Source: Plantago ovata (lineage: Eukaryota; Streptophyta; Magnoliopsida; Lamiales; Plantaginaceae). From it: a stretch of 64,000 bases of DNA. Numbering within the stretch: position 1 is the first letter of the stretch; the number at the start of each line of letters is the position of its first letter. Shown in pieces: positions 12,632 through 21,815 of this stretch. Position numbers and translations under genes: made by a program. The notes beneath the pieces were generated by a model that was not told the origin of the DNA, searched no databases, and saw only the letters and a list, made by a program, of their open reading frames with translations. The stretch spans positions 114,195,397 to 114,259,396 of the forward strand of contig CM051456.1 in NCBI GenBank assembly GCA_028274465.1. The letters are read 5' to 3'.

Positions 12632-12967
12632 ATGCTAGATTCCATGAAGGGAAGCTCGAAAAAGCTGCGGAACATCATGGATAAGTGGAGAAGAAAGGGT
12701 CACTTTGTTGTCTACTCTAAGGATAGCAAACGATTTGTTGTCCCGTTGTGTTATCTAAACCATCCCATTTTTAGAGTGCTGCTGGATATGGCTGAAGAAG
12801 AGTATGGCTCAACGGCTGATGGTCCGTTACAGGTCCCTTGTGAGAAAGAATTGGTGGAGAACATACTTTGTTTGTTGCGGAAGCACTCTGCAGGGAATGT
12901 AGACAGGGTGTCTTGTCGGTTAGGGGCTTTCTTGGGGCTACAATACAGGAACGGGATCAAGATTTGA
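12632..12967 (+). CDS. SAUR (small auxin-up RNA) protein
   Basis: A single-exon 111-residue protein of the auxin-inducible SAUR family. These are short-lived proteins that in well-studied members promote cell expansion by inhibiting PP2C.D phosphatases at the plasma membrane. The family core is clear: GHFVVYSKDSKRFVVPLCYL, then NHPIFRVLLDMAEEEYGSTA and LQVPCEKELVENILCLL. A basic N-terminus (KKLRNIMDKWRRKG) precedes it. The ATG at 12632 (MLDSMKG) is chosen because the second copy at 18968 has the same start. A TATA-like CTATATAC lies near 12421. The gene is arranged tail-to-tail with a 3' fragment of an OPCL1-like gene (13603-14053). That pair was duplicated at 19 kb, where the SAUR is broken. 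Confidence 0.9.
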   Translation: MLDSMKGSSKKLRNIMDKWRRKGHFVVYSKDSKRFVVPLCYLNHPIFRVLLDMAEEEYGSTADGPLQVPCEKELVENILCLLRKHSAGNVDRVSCRLGAFLGLQYRNGIKI

Positions 12968-13602
12968 TGGTTACTCCGGTTCTTTCATCTGGTTCATGAC
13001 TCGTGGGTGAATTTTTGTTCTTGATAGTCCTGTAAATTTGAGATGTGTGACCGACAACTAAGATTAGGTTGGATCGAGTCGAATGTCATTTTGTATTTTG
13101 TTTGTCTTTAGCAGTTCAAACCTGTTTTTGACGATTGGGCGTATCGAGTAGCACTGATAGATAGCACAACTTCTAGACATGTAATGTTTAGCATGTATGA
13201 CACTGTAAGGTGCTTAGAAAGCTGAAGTAGCCCATTTTTCAAGTATTTGAGAATTTGTGGTTTGAAAAGTTGCATTTACATGTCAATTTTGTTTCGGAGA
13301 CGGCTTGTGCACTTTACGTTTTTGTTGCCAACTAATTTCCTTTTTTGGTGAATGAACTGAGACCAAAATGGAGAATTTGAAAAAGAATATGCTCACTGAT
13401 TCAATGCTCTGAATTCATGTAATAGCAGTGAAACTGTCTGTTTGCAGTTGCATCAAAGCTAGAATATATGCACAAGAATTTATTTTTTTATTAGAACTAT
13501 CTGATACATCTGTGAATCTACAGAATGTAGCAGAACTGTAAGTCAAAGTACGCTTACACAAGCGAAAAATCAATGCTTTCAGCTTCAGCGGTAAAGCTGC
13601 TG

Positions 13603-14053
13603 TCACATTTTTGAAAGAGACAGTTTTATGAGATCCTTTCTTAATATCTTGCCTGATGGATTCTTAGGAAATGAGGCCACGAATGCCACTCTCCGAACTC
13701 TCTTGTAAGGAGCGACCTATGACAATAAGTTTATGAAAAGTTTTAGCCTAGTCTCAGATTGTGCAAGTAAAATGACACTAGTTATATAGATTCAACGATA
13801 AACTTAAGTGCACCTGTTTCGCGACAAAATCCATGACTGCACTCTCTGATAACGAACTTCCTGCTTTGTGTACCACGTAAGCCATAGGAATTTAGCCAAC
13901 CTCTATATCAGGGAACCTATTGCACAAAACATGCATATTACAACATTTAATTTAAGATAAGATCAGTATGCTGATAGGACACGATGAAAACTCACGGTAT
14001 AACAGCAGAATCGGTTATTTCAGGATGAGTGAGTAACAAAGCTTCCAATTCTG
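13603..14053 (-). pseudogene. OPCL1-like acyl-CoA ligase, 3' exon fragment
   Basis: Only the last three exons of the ligase are recognisable. The final exon (13603 to about 13716) reads [15 protein letters not shown], then [13 protein letters not shown], and ends SKM. The penultimate exon (about 13812-13916) contains an in-frame TAA between EVG and IPMAYVV and has lost a Lys to Ile. The third-last exon (about 13998-14055) encodes [21 protein letters not shown] and runs into a G-rich tract where the acceptor and first codons should be. Upstream exons are absent. It is a relic, tail-to-tail with the SAUR gene and similar to the copy at 19776-21357. Confidence 0.85.
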
Positions 14054-14055
14054 CA

Positions 14056-14090
14056 GGCGGGGGGGGGGGGGCGGGGGGGGGGGGGGGGGG
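14056..14090. repeat. Poly-G tract at a ligase splice acceptor
   Basis: Thirty-five bases are all G except C at 14058 and 14072. In the sister copies the same place holds a short GGGGGGACC or GGAGGAACC just before the exon acceptor. The run therefore looks like an expansion of a pre-existing G6 tract, or a sequencing or assembly artefact. Confidence 0.8.
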
Positions 14091-14099
14091 CTGAAACGG

Positions 14100-14550
14100 A
14101 AACTAGCTACAAATTATATAATATAAATACACATCAGTGATTAAAATGTGATGTTTTCATTATTGATGAAGTATTATAAACAATTTACAGAGTTGGTTGA
14201 GTATATACCAGTACTCTGTTATTTGCTGATCATGTAGCAGCTGGAAGTTTACAGATCTAGCAGACCGGACTCAGGGTTTGATTGTTCCTCCGATCCAGTG
14301 TAATAATCTGTTTCTGTCTGATATATACTGTCATTGTTGATCTCATAACCGTACTGGATAGTTCCATTTTCACAGCGACTTGTGCGCTTAGGTTCATGGT
14401 AAAACAAACAAGCTAAAACAAGTTTACATATGAGCAGCTTAGCTGGTAAAATCTGAAAAGAGCCTGTGTTATAATGATCAGGGTGATATATATCTTTGAC
14501 AAGCTGAACAAAGAAATTGTTTATTTGGTCAGATACATGTTGTACATACA
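14100..14550. other. Spacer between ligase relics with a protein-like minus-strand segment
   Basis: About 14405-14550 resembles the promoter-side flank of the other ligase copies (shared TTAGCTGGTAA and TTATTTGGTCAGATACATG words). The minus-strand frame 14249-14400 encodes a Cys/Glu/Tyr-containing tail (FYHEPKRTSRCENGTIQYGY...). It could be a real exon fragment, but I do not recognise it. Confidence 0.35.
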
Positions 14551-14556
14551 TGTTTG

Positions 14557-15321
14557 TTTTTTTTTTTTGGAACAAATTTAGTTTTATTCCAACTTTCCAA
14601 GTAGTCATGAAAAGACCATCATCCCATTACAAAACAAAGGCGAGATTTTCAGTAAAACCCCCCTGTAACAGCCTGTGCTATTCTCATTCTATCATCATGT
14701 ACAGAGATTCAAAGTTTGATTAGCTAACTTAGAGTGATTCAGACCTCTATAAATTACCGCAAAATGACCCTTCTAACCAGCTGTAGCATGTTCTGCAACT
14801 TGTGCTGAAAGATGCGCATATTCGCTCTATCCATACTGCATACAGAAACTCAGTAACCACCATCTTGTGTATTCGAGCTTTTGAACTTCTTGCCTTCGTT
14901 TCAATACTCAGGGCTACCTTTTCACCATCCCAGTCAAGCACAGATCTCGTATGTCCTGATCAAGAAAGCAAGAGCTTCCAACCTTCAGCAATAATTGGGC
15001 AAGCAAAGAATAGGTGATTGATATTTTCATCAGCCAGCTCACAAAAAATACACAAGTCTTCTCAACTTCTATTCCAAACTGTACCAATCTGTCCTTGGTA
15101 GCAAGTCGATTTCTTAAGGCCAACCATAAAACAAAACGAGCTCTTGGGGTGGCTGCATTATTATGTACCAGTTCCTTCCAAGGGACAGAGGGAATGGAAG
15201 GTCTGCATATAAGATAAGCTTTTTTCATGCTAAACACACCTCCATCTGTCATCTGTTGCCACTCCAAGTTTTGCTCAACAATGGACCTAGAATAGTAGTA
15301 GTGTATAGCATATGTATTCAC
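14557..15321 (-). mobile_element. 5'-truncated L1-type LINE fragment (zf-RVT domain)
   Basis: Reading from 15321 downwards, the peptide contains GVFSMKKAYLICRP, WKELVHNNAATPRARFVLWL and NRLATKDRLVQFGIEVEKTC. This is the zinc-binding segment (zf-RVT) that follows reverse transcriptase in plant L1 LINEs. An extra T then breaks the frame; in the next frame the classic C-x2-C...H-x4-C pattern continues as CELADENINHLFFAC. A later frame (14747-14941) continues the C-terminal tail. The fragment ends in a T-run at 14557-14568, which is a poly(A) tail on the minus strand. It sits between duplicated ligase segments and is immobile. Confidence 0.8.
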
Positions 15322-15326
15322 ATTTT

Positions 15327-16062
15327 TTACACAGCCAGCTTTATCAGATCTCTACTAAGTATCTTGCCTGATGGATTCTTAGGAATAGCAGCTATGAATG
15401 CCACTCTTTGAATTCTCCTGTACAGCCAGTTTATATAATCAAGTGAAATTTCTACTCTGCATTCCTCTTGAGATAGGACAAAGTAACACATGCATACATG
15501 CACTGCTAAATCTTTAATTGTATAATCAGTTTTACTTCACCTGTTCTGTGACAACGAACTTCCAGTATTGCGCACCACATATACCATTCCAGCCTCTTTA
15601 TCCGGGAACCTAATGTATAACATCAGATGATAAAAGTTAATTTGGCTGAGTAATGGTGAATGCGAGGACACGATTTGAATTCAGAGATCTGTTTAGCGTA
15701 TCTCCGGCAGTGTTGAGCGGATTTGCAGTGGTGATTATGGTGCCAAGTGACATAATGGCGAGGCAGGCGATAGGGAAGTAGATTAAGTTCGGTGTAAGGA
15801 GGATAACGTCTCCTTTACGGATGTGGAAGTTGGAGGAGAGTGAGGAAGCAACTGACTCTACGGCGACCCAGAGGTTGGAGTACTAGAGGCGGTGACCGGT
15901 GGCATCGGAGGCGGTGAATACGGTGGTGCTGTGGTGGGCGCAAGAAGAAATGAAGGTTGTGATGTCTAGGGAATGGTTTGCGGGTAATGGAACGGGGCTG
16001 CGTTTGCTGTAGAAGGTGGAGTTTGATTTTCAGTAGCCGCTCCGAGGATCTGTTTTAGCCAT
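15327..16062 (-). pseudogene. OPCL1-like ligase pseudogene with internal deletion
   Basis: The first exon starts with [10 protein letters not shown] and is stopped by TGA at codon 11, where the intact gene has Cys. It continues recognisably ([35 protein letters not shown]) to about 15640. There it jumps directly into the intron and penultimate exon (about 15540-15610), followed by the last exon (NPSGKIL). The AMP-binding core (SSGTTG region) and exons 2 and 3 are missing. The last exon ends prematurely at LIKLAV, without a peroxisomal tripeptide. The LINE fragment lies immediately downstream. Confidence 0.85.
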
Positions 16063-16433
16063 AGCTGGTGAAGCCTGTGATGACGGTTGGGAGCTGGAAC
16101 TTGGAAATGGATGTCAGATAGAACTATTTGTGGAGTTCTGGGAAAATTTCAGTTTTGGTACTCAGTTCGGTTTTGGTACTCTAAAGTACGAACAAGTTAA
16201 AATAGGTTCATGTATGAAACAAATTAGCTGGTAAGAGCTAAAAAGAGACTATGTTGAAATGATCAAGGTGATAAGCTTAACACATAAATTATTTATTTGG
16301 TCAGATACATGTGATACATATTATCATCTACAGATAATAACAAACTTTTAACACAACATAGTATTGCCTTAGTTACACAACATTGTAAATTCAATATTTT
16401 CAACCTCTATAAGCAAATGCATAGCATATGTAT

Positions 16434-16910
16434 TCACAATTTTGAAAGAGCCAGCTTTATCAGATCTTTCCTAAGTATCTTGCCTGATGGATTCTTGGGA
16501 ATAGCAGCTACGAATGCCACCCTTCGAACTCTCTTGTATGGCGCCACCCACAACCAGTTTATAATCAAGCAAATTTCTAGTCTGCATTGCTACTGAGATA
16601 GGGCAAAAGTAAAACATGGAGTAATTAATAAATCTCAAATTGTATAATAAATTTTACCTGTTTCGCAACAAAATCCATGACTGCACTCTCTGACAGAGAA
16701 CTTCCAGCTTTGCGCACCACATAAGCCATAGGAAATTGTCCAACCTCTTTATCCGGGAACCTATGTATAACATCAGATGATAGAAGTTAATTTGGTTGAG
16801 TTCTTAATTTTAATGCCAATGTAAGAGATCAAGGGCACTTACGGTATAAAAGCAGCATCAGATATTTCAGGGTGTGTAAGTAACAAAGCTTCTAATTCTG
16901 CAGGAGGAAC
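16434..16910 (-). pseudogene. OPCL1-like ligase, last three exons only
   Basis: The last three exons are undamaged: [18 protein letters not shown]..., then [20 protein letters not shown] and a final exon ending ALSKL, the same peroxisomal C-terminus as the intact gene. Exons 1 and 2 are absent. Homology to the intact gene stops inside intron 2 at about 16965, where sequence carrying a tRNA-Ile begins. This is a truncated, probably recent duplicate. Confidence 0.87.
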
Positions 16911-16991
16911 CTGAAAAATAAACCGCCTGTAAGTTAGTTTTCTTGGTTAAATCCAGAATGGAAAACATGGAAACTCAAAACCAAAACAAAA

Positions 16992-17065
16992 TGGCCCATG
17001 CAGGTCTCAAACCTGCGACCTTCGCGTTATTAGCACGACGCTCTAACCAACTGAGCTAATGGGCC
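16992..17065 (-). tRNA. tRNA-Ile (AAU) copy with altered T-loop
   Basis: A 74-nt cloverleaf on the minus strand: acceptor GGCCCAT/ATGGGCC, D-arm AGCTCAGTTGGTTAGAGC, anticodon loop CTAATAA (anticodon AAU) and T-stem GCAGG/CCTGC. T-runs follow the 3' end, as for Pol III termination. The T-loop reads TTTGAGA instead of TTCGAGA, so the nearly invariant C56 is U. This base also lies in the internal B-box promoter. It is otherwise identical to the copy at 26206. It is probably impaired or a pseudo-tRNA. Confidence 0.9.
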
Positions 17066-17636
17066 ATGTTGATAATTATTTTTATATATCTTAGTGTTTT
17101 CACTTACCAACTACATATTTACTAGACCTTTAATATTAGTATTCTCTTGAAATTTAGAGATAATATATTATTTTGGAAACGTTAATTGTTATTCTTGACA
17201 CCCTTCTGGTTTCTTCAATTTATTGCATTTTTATTCTTGACACACTTATAAATAAAAAAATATTGGTATTATTATCCATCAGTTACATTTAAATTAAAGA
17301 GCAAGTCTTGTAATTTTCCTAAACAATAAAAGAAATACCTCATTAGTAAATTTATAAATTACGAGATTATGTACAATATTTTGACTAATTAAGAGAGGTA
17401 TTAATTTTCCTTATATATAAAGATTTTGTCTTTACAAATTTCACTAAATTTCTCTGATTTTATTCATCCTCATTGATTACTTTCCTATATTATTAAATTA
17501 GGTAATACAAATCAACTTCTATTCATCAAAAGCTTAGATATAAAGTAATAAAACTAGACGAAGTCTCTGCTCTTTTTTTCATAAACACTTCAGTTCAATT
17601 CAGATTTTCTTTCGAACGAAAACAACAAAGTGGAAT

Positions 17637-18326
17637 ATGGTGTTCCAAAACTTCATATTTCTCCTCACCATCCTTACTACTGCTGCAATTGGTACTTGCA
17701 TAACTCTTTTATGTTTTTTATTATTGTCTCAGTATTGTTTTCTTAATCATTTCTCCACTTTACATGTTTTAAATATCCCAAGAAGCTCTAATTATACAAG
17801 ATTGGCACACATTGAGGCCTTCAATAATTTCTATTTCTGACTCCAACCCTGACTGTCAATTTCAGGAACATCTGCTAGCAGGTTGGATGAATTATGTGAT
17901 AGAGCAATGTATCTCGACTTTTGCTTGTATGTTTTCGGGGCAGATTCGACAGTTAAACAAGCTACAACATCAGAGCTTGCATCCATAGCTCTCACCAGGG
18001 CGCAGTCTAATGCCACTGCAGCAGAAACCAAAATTCGCACATTGCTTCGAGGGGCAACAGACTTACCACTCAGAAACAATCTGCGCCAATGCTATGGTTA
18101 TTACGTTGATGCTCTAATTGATCTCCAAACTGCGCATGATGATCTCAGTAGTAAGAACTTTCAAGATGGTTTATTACACGCCGAAAGGGCCTCTATTGCT
18201 GGTAAAAACTGTTGGGATTTGTTCTTGAACCCGACTTCACCCCTCACGCCTGAAAATCAGAGCTTGCTACTTCTTGGAAATATCGTTGCAATGGCCTGTG
18301 ATATGCTTATCCATGGAAAAAATTAG
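17637..18326 (+). CDS. Plant invertase/pectin methylesterase inhibitor (PMEI) family protein
   Basis: A secreted inhibitor-fold protein (PF04043) of 171 residues from two exons, 17637-17691 and 17866-18326. Members bind either pectin methylesterase or invertase in the apoplast; the sequence does not tell which. The first exon encodes a hydrophobic signal peptide (FIFLLTILTTAAIG). The mature part has the family cysteine order: ELC...DFCLY for the first disulfide, RQCYGYYVDALIDL and the NCWDLF helix for the second, plus one extra Cys (MACDML). The helical Ala/Ser-rich middle (ASIALTRAQSNATAAE) also fits. TATATATAAA lies near 17412. A partial copy split by a transposon lies at 30685-31857. Confidence 0.88.
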
Positions 18327-18417
18327 TGTTGAGGCAGGATAGTTACAAAGTTCATCCTAATCTTGATTATTATGGCTCTATCACTGTGTAAGTTGAGTAT
18401 CTTGATTATTACTACAG

Positions 18418-18522
18418 TAAAACCTCTATACATTAATATTGTTGGGATTGGAGAATTTTATTAATTTAGCGAGATATTATATAATCGATAAATTAATAAT
18501 TTATTAATATGAAGAGGTTTTA
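18418..18522. mobile_element. Short MITE-like inverted-repeat element, about 105 bp
   Basis: TAAAACCTCTATACATTAAT at the left is matched by the reverse complement of the right end, TAAAACCTCTTCATATTAAT. The AT-rich interior contains further ATTAAT words. The superfamily is unclear. Confidence 0.5.
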
Positions 18523-18967
18523 ACGTGTATGTTCGTTGATGGATAAACAAATGCATGGTCGAAAAATTCTCTTGGTAGCGGATTATTGTCCGGACCATTC
18601 AAGCAAGAGTTAATATGGCTCAATACACATTACTATGGTGTTCTGACATTCTGTTAATATGTTGTCCAACAATGTTAATTGATACAGTGCAATCTAGTTG
18701 TGAAATTGACCTTAACTTAATTATAAACCAACAGAACCCGAATCCAAGATTTTCAGTGTAAGATGCCATTAGCAAATGGAATACATAAGTTAAGCAAGAT
18801 TGTTTGGCTCCTACAGATACAACTCTGACAGAAGCTAGACTCTAGGATAACCATAATACCATATGCATGATAAGTTGAATAAATAGTGTTACCATACCAG
18901 TGGTCTGCAAATGAAAAAATGGTGAAAGAAGACCAATATTCTAGCTCAAAAGACTTAAAACTCTTGA

Positions 18968-19300
18968 TGTTAGATTCCATGAAGGGACGCTCGAAAAGAC
19001 TGCGGAACATCATGGATAAGTGGAGAAGAAAGGGTCATTTTGTTGTTTACTCAAAGGATAGCAAACGATTTGTTGTCCCGTTGTGTTATCTAAACCATCC
19101 CATTTTTTGAGTTCTGCTGGATATGGCGGAAGAGGAGTATGGCTCGACAGCTGATGGTCGGTTACAGGTTCCTTGTGAGAAAGAAGTGGTGGAGAACATA
19201 CTTTGTTTGTTGCGGAAGCATTCTGCTGGGAATGTAGACAAGGTGTCTTGTCGATTAGGGGCTTTTTTGTACAATACAGGAACGGGATCAAGATTTGATG
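18968..19300 (+). pseudogene. SAUR pseudogene (duplicate of the gene at 12632)
   Basis: It is nearly identical to the intact SAUR, including both flanks, but has two lesions. The Arg codon after NHPIF (AGA) is TGA, truncating the protein at about residue 46. Near the end, four bases of the CTTGGGGCTAC segment are lost, shifting the frame. The segment after the stop keeps the same frame (MAEEEYGSTADGRLQVPCEK), so the nonsense change is a single substitution. It lies tail-to-tail with the ligase pseudogene at 19776-21357, as in the 12.6-14.1 kb pair. Confidence 0.88.
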
Positions 19301-19775
19301 GTTACTCCGGTTCTTTCATCTGGTTCATGACTCGTGGGTGAATTTTTGTTCTTGATAGTCCTGTAAATTTGAGATGTGTGACCGACAACTAAGATTAGGT
19401 TGGATAGAGTCGAATGTCATTTTGTATTTTGTTTGTCTTTAGCAGTTCAATCCTGTTTTTGACGATTGGGCGTATCGAGTAGCACTGATAGATAGCATAA
19501 CTTCTAGTCATGTAATGTAATAGCATGTATGACAATGTAAGGTGCCTAGAAAGCTGAATTAGCCCATTTTTCAATTGTCTGAGAATTTGTGGTTTGAACA
19601 GTTGCATTTACAGTGAAAAGTCTGTTTGCAGTTTGCATCAAAGCTAGAATATATATATACACAACACTATTTTTTTTTATTAGAACTATCTGATACATCT
19701 GTGAATCAACAGAATGTAGCAGAACTGTAAGTCAAAGTACGTACGCTTACACAGGTGAAAAATCGATGCTTTCAG

Positions 19776-21357
19776 TCACATTTTTGAAAGAGACAGTTTT
19801 ATAAGATCCTTTCTTAAAATCTTGCCTGATGGATTTTTAGGAACTGAGGCCACGAATGCCCCTCTCCGGACTCTCTTGTATGGAGCGACCTATTATGACA
19901 AGAAGTTTATGAAAAGTTTTAGCCTAGTCTCAGATTGTGCAAGTAAAAAAAGCCAGTAGTTGGATTAAAAAATAAAGTTAAGTTCACCTGTTTCACGACA
20001 AAATCCATGACTACACTCTCTGATAACAAACTTCCTGCTTTGCGTACCACGTAAGCCATAGGAATTTCGCCAACCTCTTTATCAGGGAACCTATTGCACA
20101 AAACATGCATATTACAACATTTAATTTAAGATAAGATCAGTACGGATAGAACACGATGAAAGCTCACGGTATATATAACAGCAGAATCAGTTATTTCAGG
20201 ATGAGTGAGTAACAAAGCTTCCAATTCTGCAGGGGGGACCTGAAAGGGAAACTAGCTACAAGTCAATGTTCCTGGTTGAACCTTGTGCAAAATCTTATTT
20301 TCAACGAGTTCTGCTTATCCTTTTGGAAGTGAAATTCGAAAGCATTACCTGATAGCCCTTGTACTTGATGAGTTCCTTAAACGACTACAAAAACGTAACC
20401 ATCCTGATCATCAATGTAGCACAAATCTCCTGTTCTTAACCAACCATTTGAATCTAGAGTTGATGCTGTTGCCTCTTCATTGAAAATGTAACCTGCAATA
20501 TCAACATGTAGTCATGTATGCATCAGATCAGTGTACATTGAGTATCGAATCATCATTGTTAAATGCCTCTTAACACCATACCTTTCATAATGGATGGTCC
20601 CATGAGCCAAAGCTCACTGGTTCGGTTAACTGGCAACGCTTCACCACTCTCCAGATACACAATATTCGCCTCCATACACCATACTCGGGGACAACAACCC
20701 CCATGCTTCCTAGTTTCTCCAACTCCAGTCGACTCAGTCAGTGCATACCCCTTCAATCACCTCCTTGCTCAGTGGGGCTCCACCCTTCGTGACTCGTATT
20801 TGACTCGGTTGTTTTGTCATCATTTCCACATTTCCTCTATTGAAGTCACTATTTTTAAATTTTTTGATCCATTTGAATTAATTATCGTTTAGGAGTATGA
20901 CAGGTAGGTTTGAATCGGCGATTTTTGGCAGGAGTTGAGTAATGGTGAATGTGAGGACAGGTTTTGAATCGGATATCTGTTTAGGGATATCTCCGGCGGT
21001 GTTGAGCGGATTTGCAGTGGTGATTATGGCACCAAGTGACATAACGGCGAGGCAGGCAATAGGGAAGTAGATTGAGTTCGGTGTAAGGAGGATGACGTCT
21101 CCTTTATGAATGTGGAAGGAAGTCGGAGGAGATATAGAGTGAGGAAGAACTGATTCTACGGCGAGCCAGAGGTTGGAGTAGGAGAGGCGGCGACAGGTGG
21201 CAGAGCCCACGAATGCAGTGGTGCCGTAATGGGCACAGGAAGAAACGAAGGTTGTGATGTCTAGGGATTGGTTGGCGGTTAATGGAACGGGGCTGCGTCT
21301 ACTGTAGAAGGTGGAGTTTGATTTGCAGTAGCCACTACGAGGGTCTGTTTTAGCCAT
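19776..21357 (-). pseudogene. OPCL1-like ligase pseudogene, core deleted
   Basis: Exon 1 starts [19 protein letters not shown] and reads well to PVILLNDN, then hits a stop. Short recognisable pieces follow (MMTKQPSQIRV joined to [13 protein letters not shown], then YALTESTGVG and GELW-like SELWLMGPSIMKG). About 150 residues, including the SSGTTG phosphate-binding motif, are deleted. Exon 2 (about 20400-20490) is frameshifted in the [13 protein letters not shown] region. Exons 3-5 (about 20167-20243, 19988-20092, 19776-19890) are mostly intact and end SKM. It lies directly downstream of the intact ligase, head to tail. It cannot make an active enzyme. Confidence 0.9.
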
Positions 21358-21815
21358 AGCTGTGAAACTTGAAAGCCTGTGATGATGGTTGGAAGCTGGA
21401 ACTTGGAAATGGATGTCAACTAGAACTATTGGTGGAGTTCTGGGAAAATTTCAATTTTGGTACTCTTAAGTTAATGGAGGTTCGGTTTTGGTACTCTAAA
21501 GTAAAACGAACAAGTTAAAATAGGTTTACGTATGAACAAATTAGCTGGTAAGAACTATAAAGAGAATCTGTATCATATGTTGAAATGATCACGATGATAT
21601 ATATATATATATATACTGCTAGTATCTTTTACATCACATAAAACTTAAAAGCTTAACACATGAATTATTTATTTGGTCAGATACTTGTGAATTGTGATAC
21701 ATATTATCATCTACAGATAATAACAAACTTTTAAGTTTTAACTCAACAAAGTATTGCCTTACACAACATAAATTCAATATTTTCAACCTCTATAAGCAAA
21801 TGCAGCATATGTTAT

